Shown here one piece after another: positions 25,149 through 37,451 of a stretch of 64,000 nucleotides of DNA. Made by a program: the position numbers and the translations under genes. The notes below the pieces were generated by a model. It saw only the letters and a program-made list of their open reading frames with translations, was not told the origin of the DNA and did not search any database. The stretch lies in NCBI GenBank assembly GCA_947044365.1, contig OX345638.1, forward strand, positions 211,001-275,000, written 5' to 3'. This stretch comes from Petrosia ficiformis (lineage: Eukaryota; Porifera; Demospongiae; Haplosclerida; Petrosiidae). Numbering within the stretch: the stretch's first letter is position 1; the number at the start of each line of letters is the position of its first letter.

Positions 25149-26550
25149 TATGTATGTATGAAGTATGTTAAGTTAATAAATAATTTAAATATAATATTTA
25201 TAATTTCATTTAATGTGTTAAATTAAGAAAGCCTTATAAGGATTGAATACTGTAAATACTCGTATGACACTAAATTAGATTAAATAATTATATTATATAA
25301 ACAATCATTATAACATTCTCTACTACTACTATACACTCACACACACACACATACACACACATACACACACATACACACACATACACACACATACACACAC
25401 ATACACACACATACACACAATCACAGGGTTACAGGGAGAAAGAGGTGATACTTTTATACCTGCCACATTACAGCTACCATCCGCTAATAGGAATAGCCTA
25501 AGTGTTCTACTAGACATAGAACCTTCTGGGCCACTTTTGAAGCCTCCAATGTCTGGTTTGGGTTCCGCTCTACAATGTCCATTTTCAATGTCAGAGGTAC
25601 AAGATGAAGAGGTGATTGAAGGGAAGGAAGTCAAAGATGTAGATAATAGTCAGCTCACATTGAATGTGGATCACAATGAGAAATCGGTGTCACTGGGTAA
25701 CTTTTTGCAGTTCCCGATGATGTCCCATTTGGGTACCACATCTGCATCCCGTAACCAGTCACGAAGGGGCAGTATCATCATTCCTACAGAGGACTGGCCA
25801 ATCAACGTCAATCTTTTCAGAACATGTTTTCCATTTCATCTGATCTTTGATTATAATCTCGTTATCAAATTTATGGGTGTGTCTTTCAGTCGACTTATAT
25901 CCAATTACAATCCACAGACTAAACTCACTGACTGCTTCACTATTGAACGTCCAGCCATACCTGCATTTACCTATCAACACATAAGGTCTCGTGCCCATAA
26001 CCAATTTGTGCTTCAGACCTGCAAAACAGCAATACCTACACAGGCCCATGGAAAATCGTTACAGTTTAGAGGACAAATGATTCCAACATCATCGTCTCCT
26101 TGTTCAATGATCTTATTCATTGCATCACCACGAGTACAAAATATTGAAGAGTTACAGGAACAAGGCTTGTACCTTAGTGATATCCCTGTCCATGATGTAA
26201 CAAGAGAAATGATTTTATTACATCATCAACTCAAAGCAGAAATGAATTCCGTGACAAAACTTGAAGTGATGAGACGAAGACTAGAGGAAGAGAAAGATAG
26301 AGTTCAGAAGGAGAGAGAGAGAGCTGACGTACTGCTACATGCTATGTTACCAGAATCAGTCGCTTGGAAGCTAAAACAGGGCGAAGGATCACAAGCAACA
26401 TTCCACTCAGGAGTTACTATTCTTTTTAGCGATATTGAGGGATTTACTACAATCTGCAACAAATGTCACCCGATAGAAGTAGTCAAAATGCTCAATAAAC
26501 TTTATATCAGATTTGATAGCCACATTGATGAGTATAATGTATACAAGGTA

Positions 26551-26581
<31 letters not shown>

Positions 26582-28827
26582 ATCATTCATGTATCTATTT
26601 CAGGTGGAGACTATAGGAGATGCTTATATGGTAGCAGCTGGACTACTGGACACTTCTACTGACCATGCTTATGCAGTTACTTGCTACTCCTTTAAAATGA
26701 GAGAAGAGGCTCAGCAGATCATAAGACCAACCGATAATACGCCACTGAGGGTATGTGTCTTATATGAATAACTGGGTATTAAGTGAATGGATGGACAGAT
26801 GGATGGATGGATGGATAAATGGATGGATGGATGGATGGATGGATGGATGGATGGATGGATGGATGGGTGGGTGGTTGGATGGATGGATGGATGGGTGGGT
26901 GGCTGGGTGGATGGATGGATGGATGGATGGATGGATGAATGGATGGATGGATGGACGAATGGATGGATGGATAGATTGATAAAGTAGTATTGAAAACACA
27001 TATACATACATTTATCACAGTAAATATATATATTACACAAAAATAATTATACACATTTCTTACACATTTCAAATATACATTGGGAAGTTCCCATCAGTAT
27101 CTATATTAACACCACCTGTCTGTTTGTCTAACTGTCACTACATTTCCTTTACTCACATGTACAAATAAGCATTCTCTAAACACTATTATAGATAATTATG
27201 TGTATACTCCCACACTATCTTGTGTACTAATGAAAGGATCATTCTTATGATATAGGATATATATTACATTCCATAAATGGTACTATTACTTCTGTCACAT
27301 ACTATTATTGTAACCATGGTAACCTAAATATATTGACATAAACTTGTTCAAGTATACTTGTAAATCATTAAGTGTACCGTGTACATGTATGGATATAGTA
27401 ACCATGGTAACAATATTTCTATTTGTTTCATTAGATTCGTATTGGGATCCATTCTGGAGCAGTAATGGCAGGCGTAGTGGGAAAGAGGATGCCAAGATAT
27501 TGTTTATTTGGGGATACAGTAAATATAGCAAGTCGAATGGAGTCACATGGAGAACCAGGAAAAATTCATATCAGTGAAAATACATATAAGTATGTATATG
27601 TATGTATGTATGTATGTATGTATATATGTATATATGTATGTGTGTATGTATGTACTCTATTCTACCATCACAGACTTAATCTAAACCTTCATGTCATAGT
27701 TTACTTTTCTTGTACCATCATTGTCAAACCTTGTTATTTTCTGTACTACCCTTTGTATTCCTGTACCATCATTGTTCTCACTCTTTGTACTGTCATGATG
27801 TCATCACTTGTTATCTGTCCGTATATAAATAGGCTATTTGGTTTTGTTTTTTGTATACTGCTGAAGAAGACCTTTGGGTCGAAAGGTTCAGTTTTTATTA
27901 ATAATAATTTTATTATTGTTATTGATAATTAAAAAACTCTACCGTGTTATTAAGGCTCAATAAAAATACTCTATTATGTATGTATGTACGTATGTATGTA
28001 TGTATGTATGTATGTATGTATGTATGTATAAAATGAGGACACCCCTGTAATCAGGACACTTATATTTGTCCCAATGATGTTCGCAATAGAGGGGTTCCAC
28101 TCTATATGTTTATAATTATGTACATATATAATTATGTATGTATGTATATATGTATACTACTTATGTATGTATGTACTTATGCATGTGTACTTTACATGTT
28201 ATAATCTCTTCTATTATTTTCAGTCTAATGAAGGGAAAAGAATTCAAGTATTTATGCAGGGGGGAGATCAGAGTGAAGGGACTGGAGAAGAAGAAGCTTA
28301 CATATTTCGTAGAAACTCTACTACCTGGTGAAGAACCAAATACAGAATTTCTACCTCTCAACGAGGAGGAAAGTACCACGGATTTAAGCAGTGATCACTC
28401 TCTGCCTCGAAAAAGGAGTCCTTCTGCTGCGAGTTTTCATCTACGTGGGCGGAGTGCATCAGTACAAACAAATCATTCATTTTCCATTATTGGTGATTCT
28501 TCAAAGTTTTTGAGCACACCTACATCTGAGTATATACAAACACACAAAGTGTCTGTCGTCAGTAATACATCCAGTGAACCGATAATTGAGGAAACTCTAA
28601 AAACTACATCCATTGTCGATCAGCCTCCTCCCCCTTCTTCAACCTCTATAACTTCATCATCTTCCATTCCTCTTTCAACCTCAAAGAGGAATCAAGTGTC
28701 TCCTATTGGTGTTGAACTGGAGAAACCACATGAGACCTCATTTGTGAATGGTACCACATCAAATTCATCCGTTCATAAGACTAATCACAAAACTAAACAT
28801 CGCTCAAGAAAATGTGTTATTTGTTGA
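22070..28827 (+). CDS. Atypical soluble guanylate cyclase, beta2-like, with CaaX box
   Basis: Makes cGMP from GTP; the N-terminal haem domain suggests NO or O2 sensing. Exons: ATG at 22070-22072, 22202-22278, 22991-23088, 24132-24542, 25427-26547, 26604-26750, 27435-27589, 28224-28827; about 871 aa. The haem-domain His falls exactly at residue 105 (NLDSLH), and the YxSxR haem-propionate motif is Y133-S135-R137. The coiled coil before the cyclase domain is clear ([15 protein letters not shown]). The cyclase domain has both metal Asp (FSDIEGF about D532; TIGDAYM D576), Glu572 and Cys642 for guanine, Asn649 and Arg653. All catalytic residues are thus on one chain, so a homodimer could be active. 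The tail after a Ser/Thr-rich region ends RSRKCVIC, a prenylation-type CaaX as in vertebrate beta2. The one-codon first exon is a prediction. Confidence 0.9.
22640..22860. repeat. Dispersed CTTTTAGTAAGG repeat family
   Basis: Contains stacked taactataactaaa and its complement around a ccttttagtaagg core. Related copies are at about 5590-5670, 20655-20830, 48725-48880, 56540-56830 and 60945-61095. Probably an old short transposable element; no clear ends were found. Confidence 0.6.
23365..23985. repeat. (GGAT)n array in a cyclase intron
   Basis: About 600 bp of GGAT units with AAAT and GTAC variants between exons 3 and 4. Frames read Ile-His-Pro-Ser or Trp-Met-Asp repeats and are not genes. 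Confidence 0.95.
24672..25057. mobile_element. hAT-like MITE inserted in a microsatellite
   Basis: A 386-bp element with inverted ends CAGGGCATAAAC(G/A)AAGGTG, which is the CAGGG-type start of hAT elements. It is flanked on both sides by the 8-mer gtatgtat. Several subterminal copies of accttcgaaggt are seen inside. No coding capacity. The flank is a TATG array, so the 8-bp duplication could be coincidental. Confidence 0.75.
25335..25421. repeat. (CACACATA)n microsatellite abutting an exon
   Basis: CA-rich octamer repeats run directly into the acceptor (aatcacag, ending 25426) of the large cyclase exon. Confidence 0.9.
26778..26980. repeat. (GGAT)n array
   Basis: GGAT units with GGGT variants in the intron after the cyclase exon at 26604-26750. 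Confidence 0.93.
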
Positions 28828-29008
28828 CAAACGAATTCTATTTGTGTATATTTGTAATTATGACAGTTTTTATATATGTTTTAAAATAATTAATAGTTAT
28901 TATTAATTAATTATTACCATAATTAATAATAATTATTAATTATCATAACTCATTAATAATTATGGTGTGTGTTTGGGTGGACCCACTGACCACGTGGCAA
29001 AGATATTC

Positions 29009-31848
29009 ATGGAGGCTTTTCTGCAAGGCAGAGTAAAGAGTAAACCATCTTCTATCAAAGGAGGTCAGCAGAAACAGACTTCACAACAGAAGAAAAGCAT
29101 ACCTTGGATAGAGAAATAGTAAGTGTGATTAACATGAGTGTATATATATAATGTTCTGTGTACACTACAACATGATGCGAATTAATATAAATCTACTATA
29201 TACTTAAAATCACTAAATTAATGTATATATAAGTGTGTGTGTGGGGGGTGTTTAGTACGTCATTCTTTATTGAGCTAATTGTTCTATCAAAAAGGGGGTG
29301 TGTCAGAGGGCCTTCAAATTCATCACTATACTTACACATGCAAATATAATAATTATTATGTGAAATTATTATCATCTGTTGCATGATATGTCACATGACT
29401 ATTATTATCTGGTTGTATGACATGTCACATGACCATACGTATATTATCTGACATGTCATATGACTATTATCTAGTCGTCCTAGATCAGTAGATGAAGTTG
29501 CTCATCAAGAAGAAGTAGTTAGTGTACTTAAAAAATGTCTTACCGGGGGAGATGTGAGTATGATGTCATCATTATGTCATATGATGTCATGATGTTTTTG
29601 TCATATAGTTTCCTAATTTATTATTTTATGGTCCCCCTGGCACTGGAAAAACATCAGCTATATTAGCAATAGCGAGAGAATTGTTTGGGTGAGAGTGTAC
29701 AAATAATATTAATCTATCGTATATTATAATTATACATGTACGAATATATATATTATAGTGCTGATATGTTGAAAAGTAGAGTGCTGGAATTAAATGCTTC
29801 TGACGATCGTGGAATACAGGTATCTACTATATGTATTGCATACATGCACATGTATGTACATGTATTTACATACATATGTACATACAAACATGTATACATA
29901 ATTATATATAATTATATACATCAAACATGTATATGCATGCATGTATGCACTTACAGGTTGTAAGAGATAAGGTAAAGACATTTGCTCAACATGCTGTCAG
30001 TTCAGTCAAACAGGAGTATGTTAAATAATAATCACATGACTCTCACATGACTATCACATGACCATATAGTGGTAAACCATGTCCTCCGTTCAAGATCATT
30101 ATTTTGGATGAAGCAGACTCTATGACCAGTAGTGCTCAAGTAATGGAACTCTCTACCCCTCTTCCTTTAATTACCCACCTCATTTTTGTGTATGTAATCT
30201 CCCCCTCTGTCCAGGCTGCTCTTCGTCGGACGATGGAAAAGGAGTCAAAAACAACACGTTTTTGTCTAATTTGTAATTATATCAGTCGTATTATAGAACC
30301 ATTAACATCAAGGTGTTCAAAGTTCCGCTTCAAACCTCTTTCGTTGGAAACCATGAAGACAAGATTAAGATATATATGTGATAAAGAAGGTGTTAAATGT
30401 AGTGAAGAGGTGTGTGTGTGTGTACTAGTTAATGAAGCTAAAATAGGACTAACTACTTGCCTTTTACTAAAACATTATAGATAGTTAATATATTCCATAG
30501 GCCATTGAAAGTATCATTAAGACATCAGAAGGTGATTTGCGTAAGGTGGGTGTGGTTTAGTTTGTGAATGTTTTATTTATATGTATATTGTAGGCTATCA
30601 CATTTTTACAGAGTGCACATCAGCTCAATGGAGGTGAAGAGATCAGTGATATGAATGTGTTAGAGATAGCTGGGGTGTGTATTAGTGTTACTAATAATAG
30701 ATTATTAAGTGATACTAATAATAGACTATTAAGTGATACTAATAATAGACTGCTGAGTGTTACTAATTATAGACTACTAAGTGTTACTAATAATAGACTG
30801 CTGAGTGTTACTAATTATAGACTATTAAGAGTTACTAATAATGGACTATTGATTGTTACTAATAAATTAATGGACTATTATGTGTTACTAATAGACTATT
30901 AAGTGTTACTAATAATAGACTGCTGAGTGTTACTAATTATAGACTATCAAGTGTTACTAATAATAGACTATTAATTGTTACTAATAATAGACTATTAAGT
31001 GTTACTAATAATAGACTACTAAGTGTTACTAATAATAGACTATTAAGTGTTACTAATAATAGACTACTAAGTGTTACTAATATTAGACTATTAAGTGTTA
31101 CTAATAATAGAGTATTGATTGTTACTAATAATGGACTATTATGTGTTACTAATAATAGACTATTGTTACAAATAATAGACTATTGTTACTAATAATAGAC
31201 TATTAAGTGTTATTAATAATAGACTATTGTTACTAATAATAGACTACAAGTGTTACTAGTATACAACTGGATTACATATTCTATGTTATTACAGGTTCTT
31301 CCTCATGAATTGATTACGTCAATATTAGAAGTTTGTAAATCTAATTCATATGATAAACTACAAAATACTGTTAAAGTATGTTTGTTTGTTAGTTTGTACA
31401 TTCTCAATATATAAACACGTACATCTTGTCAGGAAATCATATCGGAAGGATACTCAGCTGTTCAAACTATTTCACAGGTTATTAATAATTATTAATATTA
31501 GCTGGTTAATTAACTAGTAATGAACTATCCAATCAGATTCATGATAACGTTGTGACAAGTTCGGAACTTTCTGATAACCAGAAATCAGTTATATGTGAAA
31601 GAATTGGAGTAAGTGGAATGGGAATGAGTCTGAGTCTCAACAATACCTTATATATTACAATATGGTGGATTTGGAATGTAACCATACATGTACATTGGAA
31701 CTGGATTGTGTCATAAGAATAGGAATGAGTCTTGATGCTATTTTCTCCCCTCTAGTTGGTTGACAGACGTTTAACAGAAGGAGCTGACGAGTTTCTACAA
31801 CTACTTGACTTGTTTTGTGTCATCATGACTCAGTTTTGTCAAGTGTGA
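29009..31848 (+). CDS. RFC4: Replication factor C subunit 4
   Basis: AAA+ ATPase subunit of the clamp loader that places PCNA on DNA. Thirteen exons, all phases consistent: 29009-29118, 29475-29553, 29609-29688, 29759-29819, 29957-30015, 30070-30139, 30215-30409, 30501-30545, 30594-30674, 31295-31375, 31433-31477, 31537-31608, 31756-31848; about 356 aa (human 363). It starts MEAFLQG like human MQAFLKG. Walker A is GPPGTGKT with Lys77, the RFC Walker B is ILDEADSM, sensor 1 is CLICNY, and the arginine-finger motif is TSRCSKF. The exon [16 protein letters not shown] is nearly invariant with human RFC4, which separates it from RFC2 and RFC5. The start lies 181 bp after the cyclase stop on the same strand. 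Confidence 0.96.
30688..31262. repeat. About 23-bp minisatellite in an RFC4 intron
   Basis: About 24 units of the type gtgttactaataatagactattaa, with T/C and A/G variants, between the exons at 30594 and 31295. Confidence 0.93.
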
Positions 31849-32108
31849 TGTCATATTGACTCTATGTTACAATTCACTTATTCATTGTCATCATGACTCA
31901 ATATGACATCATGACTAATTCATTGTAAATGTGTCATTATGACATCATAATTATCAATTTTGTGATAGATGCATGATTACATTTTAATTACACATCATAG
32001 ATGATGTCACTAGAGTCATTATGACTCATTTCATTATAGTTAGAGATGTCACTAAGAGTCATTATGACTCAATTCATTTTTGCAATTTCCTCATCATCAC
32101 AGTAATTA

Positions 32109-34735
32109 TTAATAAATATAAAATTTTAGAAATATATTAATTTCCTACAATGTCTTGATATCTCATTAAGTGGGTGTGGTCTAAACAAACACCATCTGTA
32201 ATGTCACATGACCAATAATAATCTGTTGCTAATTAACAAGCCACACCCATTCTTACCTTTTCCCATCTATTAATGCTAGTAATACGAGGTCGTTTTAATC
32301 GTCTACCGAATCGTGATTTAGGTTCGTCAGACTGTGTGGGAGTCGGTTTCATATCTTCTTCACTGTCACAACAACAATCTTCACATTGCCTGTCAAACAA
32401 GTTTATAGAATGTAATTACAGGGATTAAGAACACGTGTAATTAAGAACCTAATTACAGGGTCCTTTAATTATCAGCTAATTATATAGGGTCCATGTATCA
32501 TTTGAAATCTTTCATATAATTAAGAACCTAATGCTAATTATATAGGGTCCACGTATCATTTGAAATTTTAAGAACCTAATTATAGGGTCCACATACCATC
32601 CATATTGGGCAGTCTTCTTTGGAACTTTTGAAAGCGGAGGATCCAAACAATTAATATGATAAAAATCTCCACACGTATCGCATTTCACCAATAAGTGGTT
32701 GTCATGACAACCGTCACACACACAACAGCTATATAATGTAGTAATGATACATGTACATATACATCATTACATGTACATGTACATATACATCAATACATGT
32801 ACATGTACATTATTACATGTACATGTACATCAATACATGTACATGTACATCATTACATGTACATGTACACTTACATCATAACATGTACATATACTAATAT
32901 ACAATACCTTAATTTAGTAATATCAGTTAGAGTTGAATCTGGAGATTCATCTTTATGATGTAAAAACTCAATATCTAGTGTCTTCCAAATAGATAGATAG
33001 ATAGATAGACAGAAAGGTAGAGATAGACAGACAGATACATAGATAAATAAATAGACAGGTAGATAGACAGTAGATAGACAGTAGATAGACTGATAGAGAT
33101 AGATAAACAGATAGATAGATAGATAAAGAGATAGACTGACAGACATAAAAACAATAGATGAATCTCATTTACAAATTGTACATGCAATTCAATTTTATTT
33201 TCAAATTACAGATAAATGGATATAAATACTAAATATATGGTATATAGAGATGGACAGCAGACATTGATATCACAAAGTAGTGTTCTCTATGCTTACTGCA
33301 AACATAAATAGATATATAAACATTTAAAATAGGTACCTCTTCAGTCAATTGATTAATTTTAGTAACTATATCAATAGCTGAATTCCATAAATTTGTTCCT
33401 GTTTCTTTGAGAGATCTCAATTCCTCTTCTTTCTATGTGATGTAATATGATACTATTATTAGAATTACAGTGTTAATAAACATGTTACTATATTTAGAAC
33501 AATCACATGTTACTATATTTAGAACAATCACATGTTACTATATTTAGATAAATCACATAAGTGTTACCAGAACAATCATATATTACTATATTTAGATCAA
33601 TCCCATGTTACTATATTTAGAACAATCACATGTTACTATATTTAGATAAATCACATAAGTGTTACCAGAACAATCATATATTACTATATTTAGATCAATC
33701 CCATGTTACTATATTTAGATCAATCACATGTTACTATATTTAGATCAATCACGTTACTATATTTAGCAATCCCATGTTACTATATTTAGATCAATCCCAT
33801 GATACTATATATAACTTGTTACTCACTTTTGTTTTCTCTTTTGCTGTTTCCTGCAGTCTTATAATTAGTTTTTCATTTAATGGTATATCAAGTTTAATTC
33901 TATTTTCTAAATCTTCAATAACTTTACCTCTTTCTAAAAATAAAAATTATGTAATTTTGTAGTTGAATTCACAACTTACCATTAAAAAAATTTATAAAAT
34001 CTACATTAAAAGCAGCAGATACAACACCCGAATGATGTTTAACTATGTGTGGTACCTATGGTAGTAAATGGACATAAATGGACTAATGGATGTGTGAATG
34101 GACTAATGGATGAATGAATGGACTAATGGATATATGAATGAATGGACTAATGGATGCGCGAATGGACTAATGGATGAATGAATGGATATATGAATGGACT
34201 AATGGATATATGAATGAATGGACTAATGGATGAATAAATGGATATATAAATGGACTAATGGATGGTGAATGAATGGATATACAGATGGAGTCATGGATGT
34301 ATAAATGGTTGAATGGACCAATGGATGAATGAATGGATATATGAATGGACTAATGGATGTGTTAATGGTTGAATGGACTAATGGATGTGTTAATGGTTGA
34401 ATGGACTAATGGATGTGTTAATGGTTGAATAAATATATAATGGACTAAATAAATGGAATACCTTGCTATTATAACCTAGAGCTTCTGCTTTCTTTGTTAG
34501 TAACTTAAATGCTGTCAAAAGTGAAACTAACAGATAAACAAACAAACAGACAGATGTGTGGATGTACCAGAAGGTGAATGATGTAATGGTCTTTTCTCTT
34601 TTTTCCTAATCTCTTCTGGTTTATACCATTTCTTCATTTTACTACGAAGCTTTTGATAATCATCTTGAGCTTCAAATAAATAGTGTCTCAACTGTATTGT
34701 ATGTATGTATGTATGTATGTATGTATGTATGTATG

Positions 34736-34766
<31 letters not shown>

Positions 34767-37411
34767 CTATGTATGTATGTATGTATGTATGTATGTATGT
34801 ATGTATGTATGTATGTATGTATGTATGTATGTACGTATGTATGTATGTATGTAACTATGTATGTATGTATGTATGTATGTACATGTATGTACATGTATGT
34901 ACATGTATGTACATGTATGTATGTATGTATATAATTATGTATAATATAACTCATTACCCTATCATCCAGTGGTTGATAATTTCTTAATTTTTCACGAGAT
35001 GAAATAACTTGTTGATAATACTTCCTCTAAAATAATAATATTATAAAGATTATGTTTTGTTGATCTCACCTCACATTGAAAATAAACACTAAATTGTATG
35101 AAAAAGACTGAAACAGGAATGTGAAAAAATACTGCTAGTGCAGTAGGCAGTTTATAGAGAATTCTGAAGTACTGGTGGTTGTCTGGTTGTCATAGCTCAG
35201 TGGTGAGAGCACTGGTGACTGAAGTCAGTGGGCCTCGGTTCAATTCCCAGTGACTACCAGCATTTTTTCACTTTCCTCTTTCGGCCTTATCCATATAATT
35301 TAGTATTTATAAAGAATGTAATTATAAATCACTTTGTTGCTAGGTTACCTTTCTCTTCATTAGCTGTTTATTACTATGAAAAGCACAATGTGCAAAATAA
35401 GGATCTAATATACTTGACTGAGGAAGAAAGAATACCAGCTGTCATGATAGATATATACATGTACAAACACACAGATAGATAGACACATAGATAGATAGAT
35501 ATATATATATATATACATCACCACCTCATCATCACTAGATCTGTTAGTATCTTCTATTTCACACAACAAACCATCTCTTTGAGCACTGTAATAAAAGAAA
35601 GAGTTTTCTTTCCTTGTTCCCAGCCCCGCCCCATTACTAACCATGTGACATGAAAGTATGTCTTACACAGACCAGCATCACAACTAACACATACACCTGT
35701 TCTACACCATCTCTCATCTTCACACAAATGACAAGGCTAGAGTGGGATATTAAAAATTGACCACACACAAGCAACCATCTACTCCACCCATTAGACAAGT
35801 CAGTTTACATATCTACTCATAGTAATTATATTTGTTATGAGATATACGTACGTACCTTAGCGCCCCATCTATTAGCAGAGATTTGATCCAGTGATACTCC
35901 ACTTAATATTTTTGGTTCGATATATTCAATTCCAGGAATATATAAGCAGCACACCATATGAACCCAACTGTGATACATATATAAACAATAATATATACAT
36001 ACTTACATACGTACGTACCTACATTTGTATGTACATACATACATACATACATACATACATACATACATGTACATACCATTCATTAATAGTTTGTTTAAAA
36101 ATTCCATCTTCATTCGGACACAGTTCACACATCTGTAAAATATAATTAATGGGTGTGGTCACATACTAATTAATTATTCATAGCCTACTGGATTTTCTAT
36201 ACCAGCTTTACAAGGATCACAAAACCATGGTATAGTTGATAAAGAGGAGAGATCTGAACGAGTTTCATCAACTCCATCATCCTCAGGTAAACCATAGCAA
36301 CCTATATGGTACGTTTATTAAAATTAATAAATTACTCATTAAAATTATTAATTAACTACCTTCATGTACAGATACTCCACATTTGTCACAAGTGACGATA
36401 TCGTTGTCTTGACTGTGTGTATGTATGTATGTATGTGTGTATGTATGTGTGTATATGTATGTATGTATGCATGTATGTATGTATGTATGTATGAATGTGT
36501 ACATACATGTATATATGTATATATAACTTATTAACTTACGATGTTTCTAAACACACACAACATATAACATTCTTTTTCTTCACTTCCTCTTCCTTGTCTT
36601 GAGGATTCATTTCATAATCTAATTAAGATCATAACATATATATATTCATAATTATATGTATTCATTACCATAAATAGCAATCTCGTGTGATAATACCATA
36701 AGCTCTGGTTCCTCTTCCATCAAATCATTTTTAAACTCTTCTTTTTGTTTTGGATTCTCAATACTATTAGTAACCATTTCTTCAACTTTATCTGTTTGTC
36801 CATGACTTGTGCTTCCACTTTGTGTCTCCTCCTCCTCCTCTTCCTCATCTTCATCATCATCACTACTATTTCCATGACTAGATAAATCTAAATAATTATA
36901 TATCTATTATCATAATTATACACATTAGGCCTTATCATCATTGACATAGATATGTATATTTTACATACACAAGTAAAGTGGGTGTAACTATTGTATTATG
37001 AGTTGAATAGATGAAAATATGAATTAAGATCGCTATTCATATCCTCGATGATGTCTGTAGTCTATCGTGCAACTACTAATTACATTACTGTAGTTGATGT
37101 ACATAGTAACTATGGCAACAAATATATGTACATGAAACCATACAACTGCTTAAGACCTGAAGATACGTTTCCAGTGGGTGGAGTGAATTCTTGATCGGAT
37201 TCAGAATCAGAACTCAGAGGTATACCAAATTCTGCACTCAATTCTGAAAGTCTAACTAATTTTAGAAGGGAGGGTCGTGATGATCTCCGGGGACGATGTG
37301 TTTCACAGTTCTTATCTGTGAAATAATAATATAATAAATAATAATTTAATATAATATATATTATACATAATTATATTAATCCAATGCATTTACACCTTGT
37401 TTGTCGCTCAT
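32109..37411 (-). CDS. PHF14: PHF14-like PHD finger protein
   Basis: Chromatin reader; vertebrate PHF14 binds unmodified histone H3. Exons: 37396-37411, 37157-37315, 36669-36887, 36540-36618, 36360-36412, 36189-36301, 36077-36132, 35856-35967, 35642-35736, 35525-35585, 35349-35417, 34958-35026, 34568-34691, 34462-34511, 33980-34056 (frame problem), 33827-33933, 33337-33432, 32908-32981, 32597-32728, 32257-32389, and a doubtful last exon 32109-32144; about 640 aa. It has an acidic N terminus, then PHD1 (VICCVC, CDKCGVSVHEGCYG, WFCDPCKAG) and the extended zinc region (CELCPNEDGIFKQT, CHLCEDERW, DPYFAHCAFH). A coiled region and PHD2 follow (CDGCHDNHLLVKCDTCGDFY). The third PHD finger of human PHF14 is not seen. 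The C terminus is uncertain. Confidence 0.9.
32740..33150. repeat. ACATGTAC and GATA arrays in PHF14 introns
   Basis: About 20-bp units around acatgtacatgtacat at 32745-32885, and GATA/GACA units at about 32990-33150, flank the exon at 32908-32981. That exon's acceptor lies in a repeat-like context (ttggaag). Confidence 0.85.
33470..33800. repeat. Minisatellite with catgttactatatttaga units
   Basis: Imperfect units of about 25 bp in a PHF14 intron, with a longer duplicated block (33541-33605 resembles 33647-33690). Confidence 0.88.
34060..34450. repeat. ggactaatggatgaat minisatellite
   Basis: Irregular units of about 16-32 bp in a PHF14 intron. A separate (TATG)n array occupies 34698-34935 in the next upstream intron. 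Confidence 0.88.
35172..35300 (+). mobile_element. tRNA-derived SINE copy 2
   Basis: Same head (catagctcagtggtgagagc) and B box (cggttcaattccc) as the copy at 2990, with the tail ctctttcggcctta. It is antisense to PHF14 within an intron. A degraded tail fragment of the family sits at about 35070-35150 in the opposite orientation. Confidence 0.78.
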
Positions 37412-37451
37412 CACTGCACTCCTGCACAGACGTGCAGATTAATTAATTAAC
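37412..37451. promoter_or_regulatory. 40-bp bidirectional start-codon gap, PHF14 / FUN14 gene
   Basis: Only 40 bp separate the PHF14 ATG (37411, minus) from the first in-frame ATG of the FUN14-domain gene (37452, plus). It contains gcacagacgtgcag and an ATTAATTAATTAA stretch. The second ATG of the plus gene is at 37506. The two transcripts either share a core promoter or overlap at their 5' ends. Confidence 0.6.

Noticed and set aside
35070..35088. 19-nt PHF14 micro-exon
   Set aside because: It lies in a degraded SINE tail. A better exon at 35349-35417 with a strong acceptor encodes DPYFAHC and keeps the frame without it.
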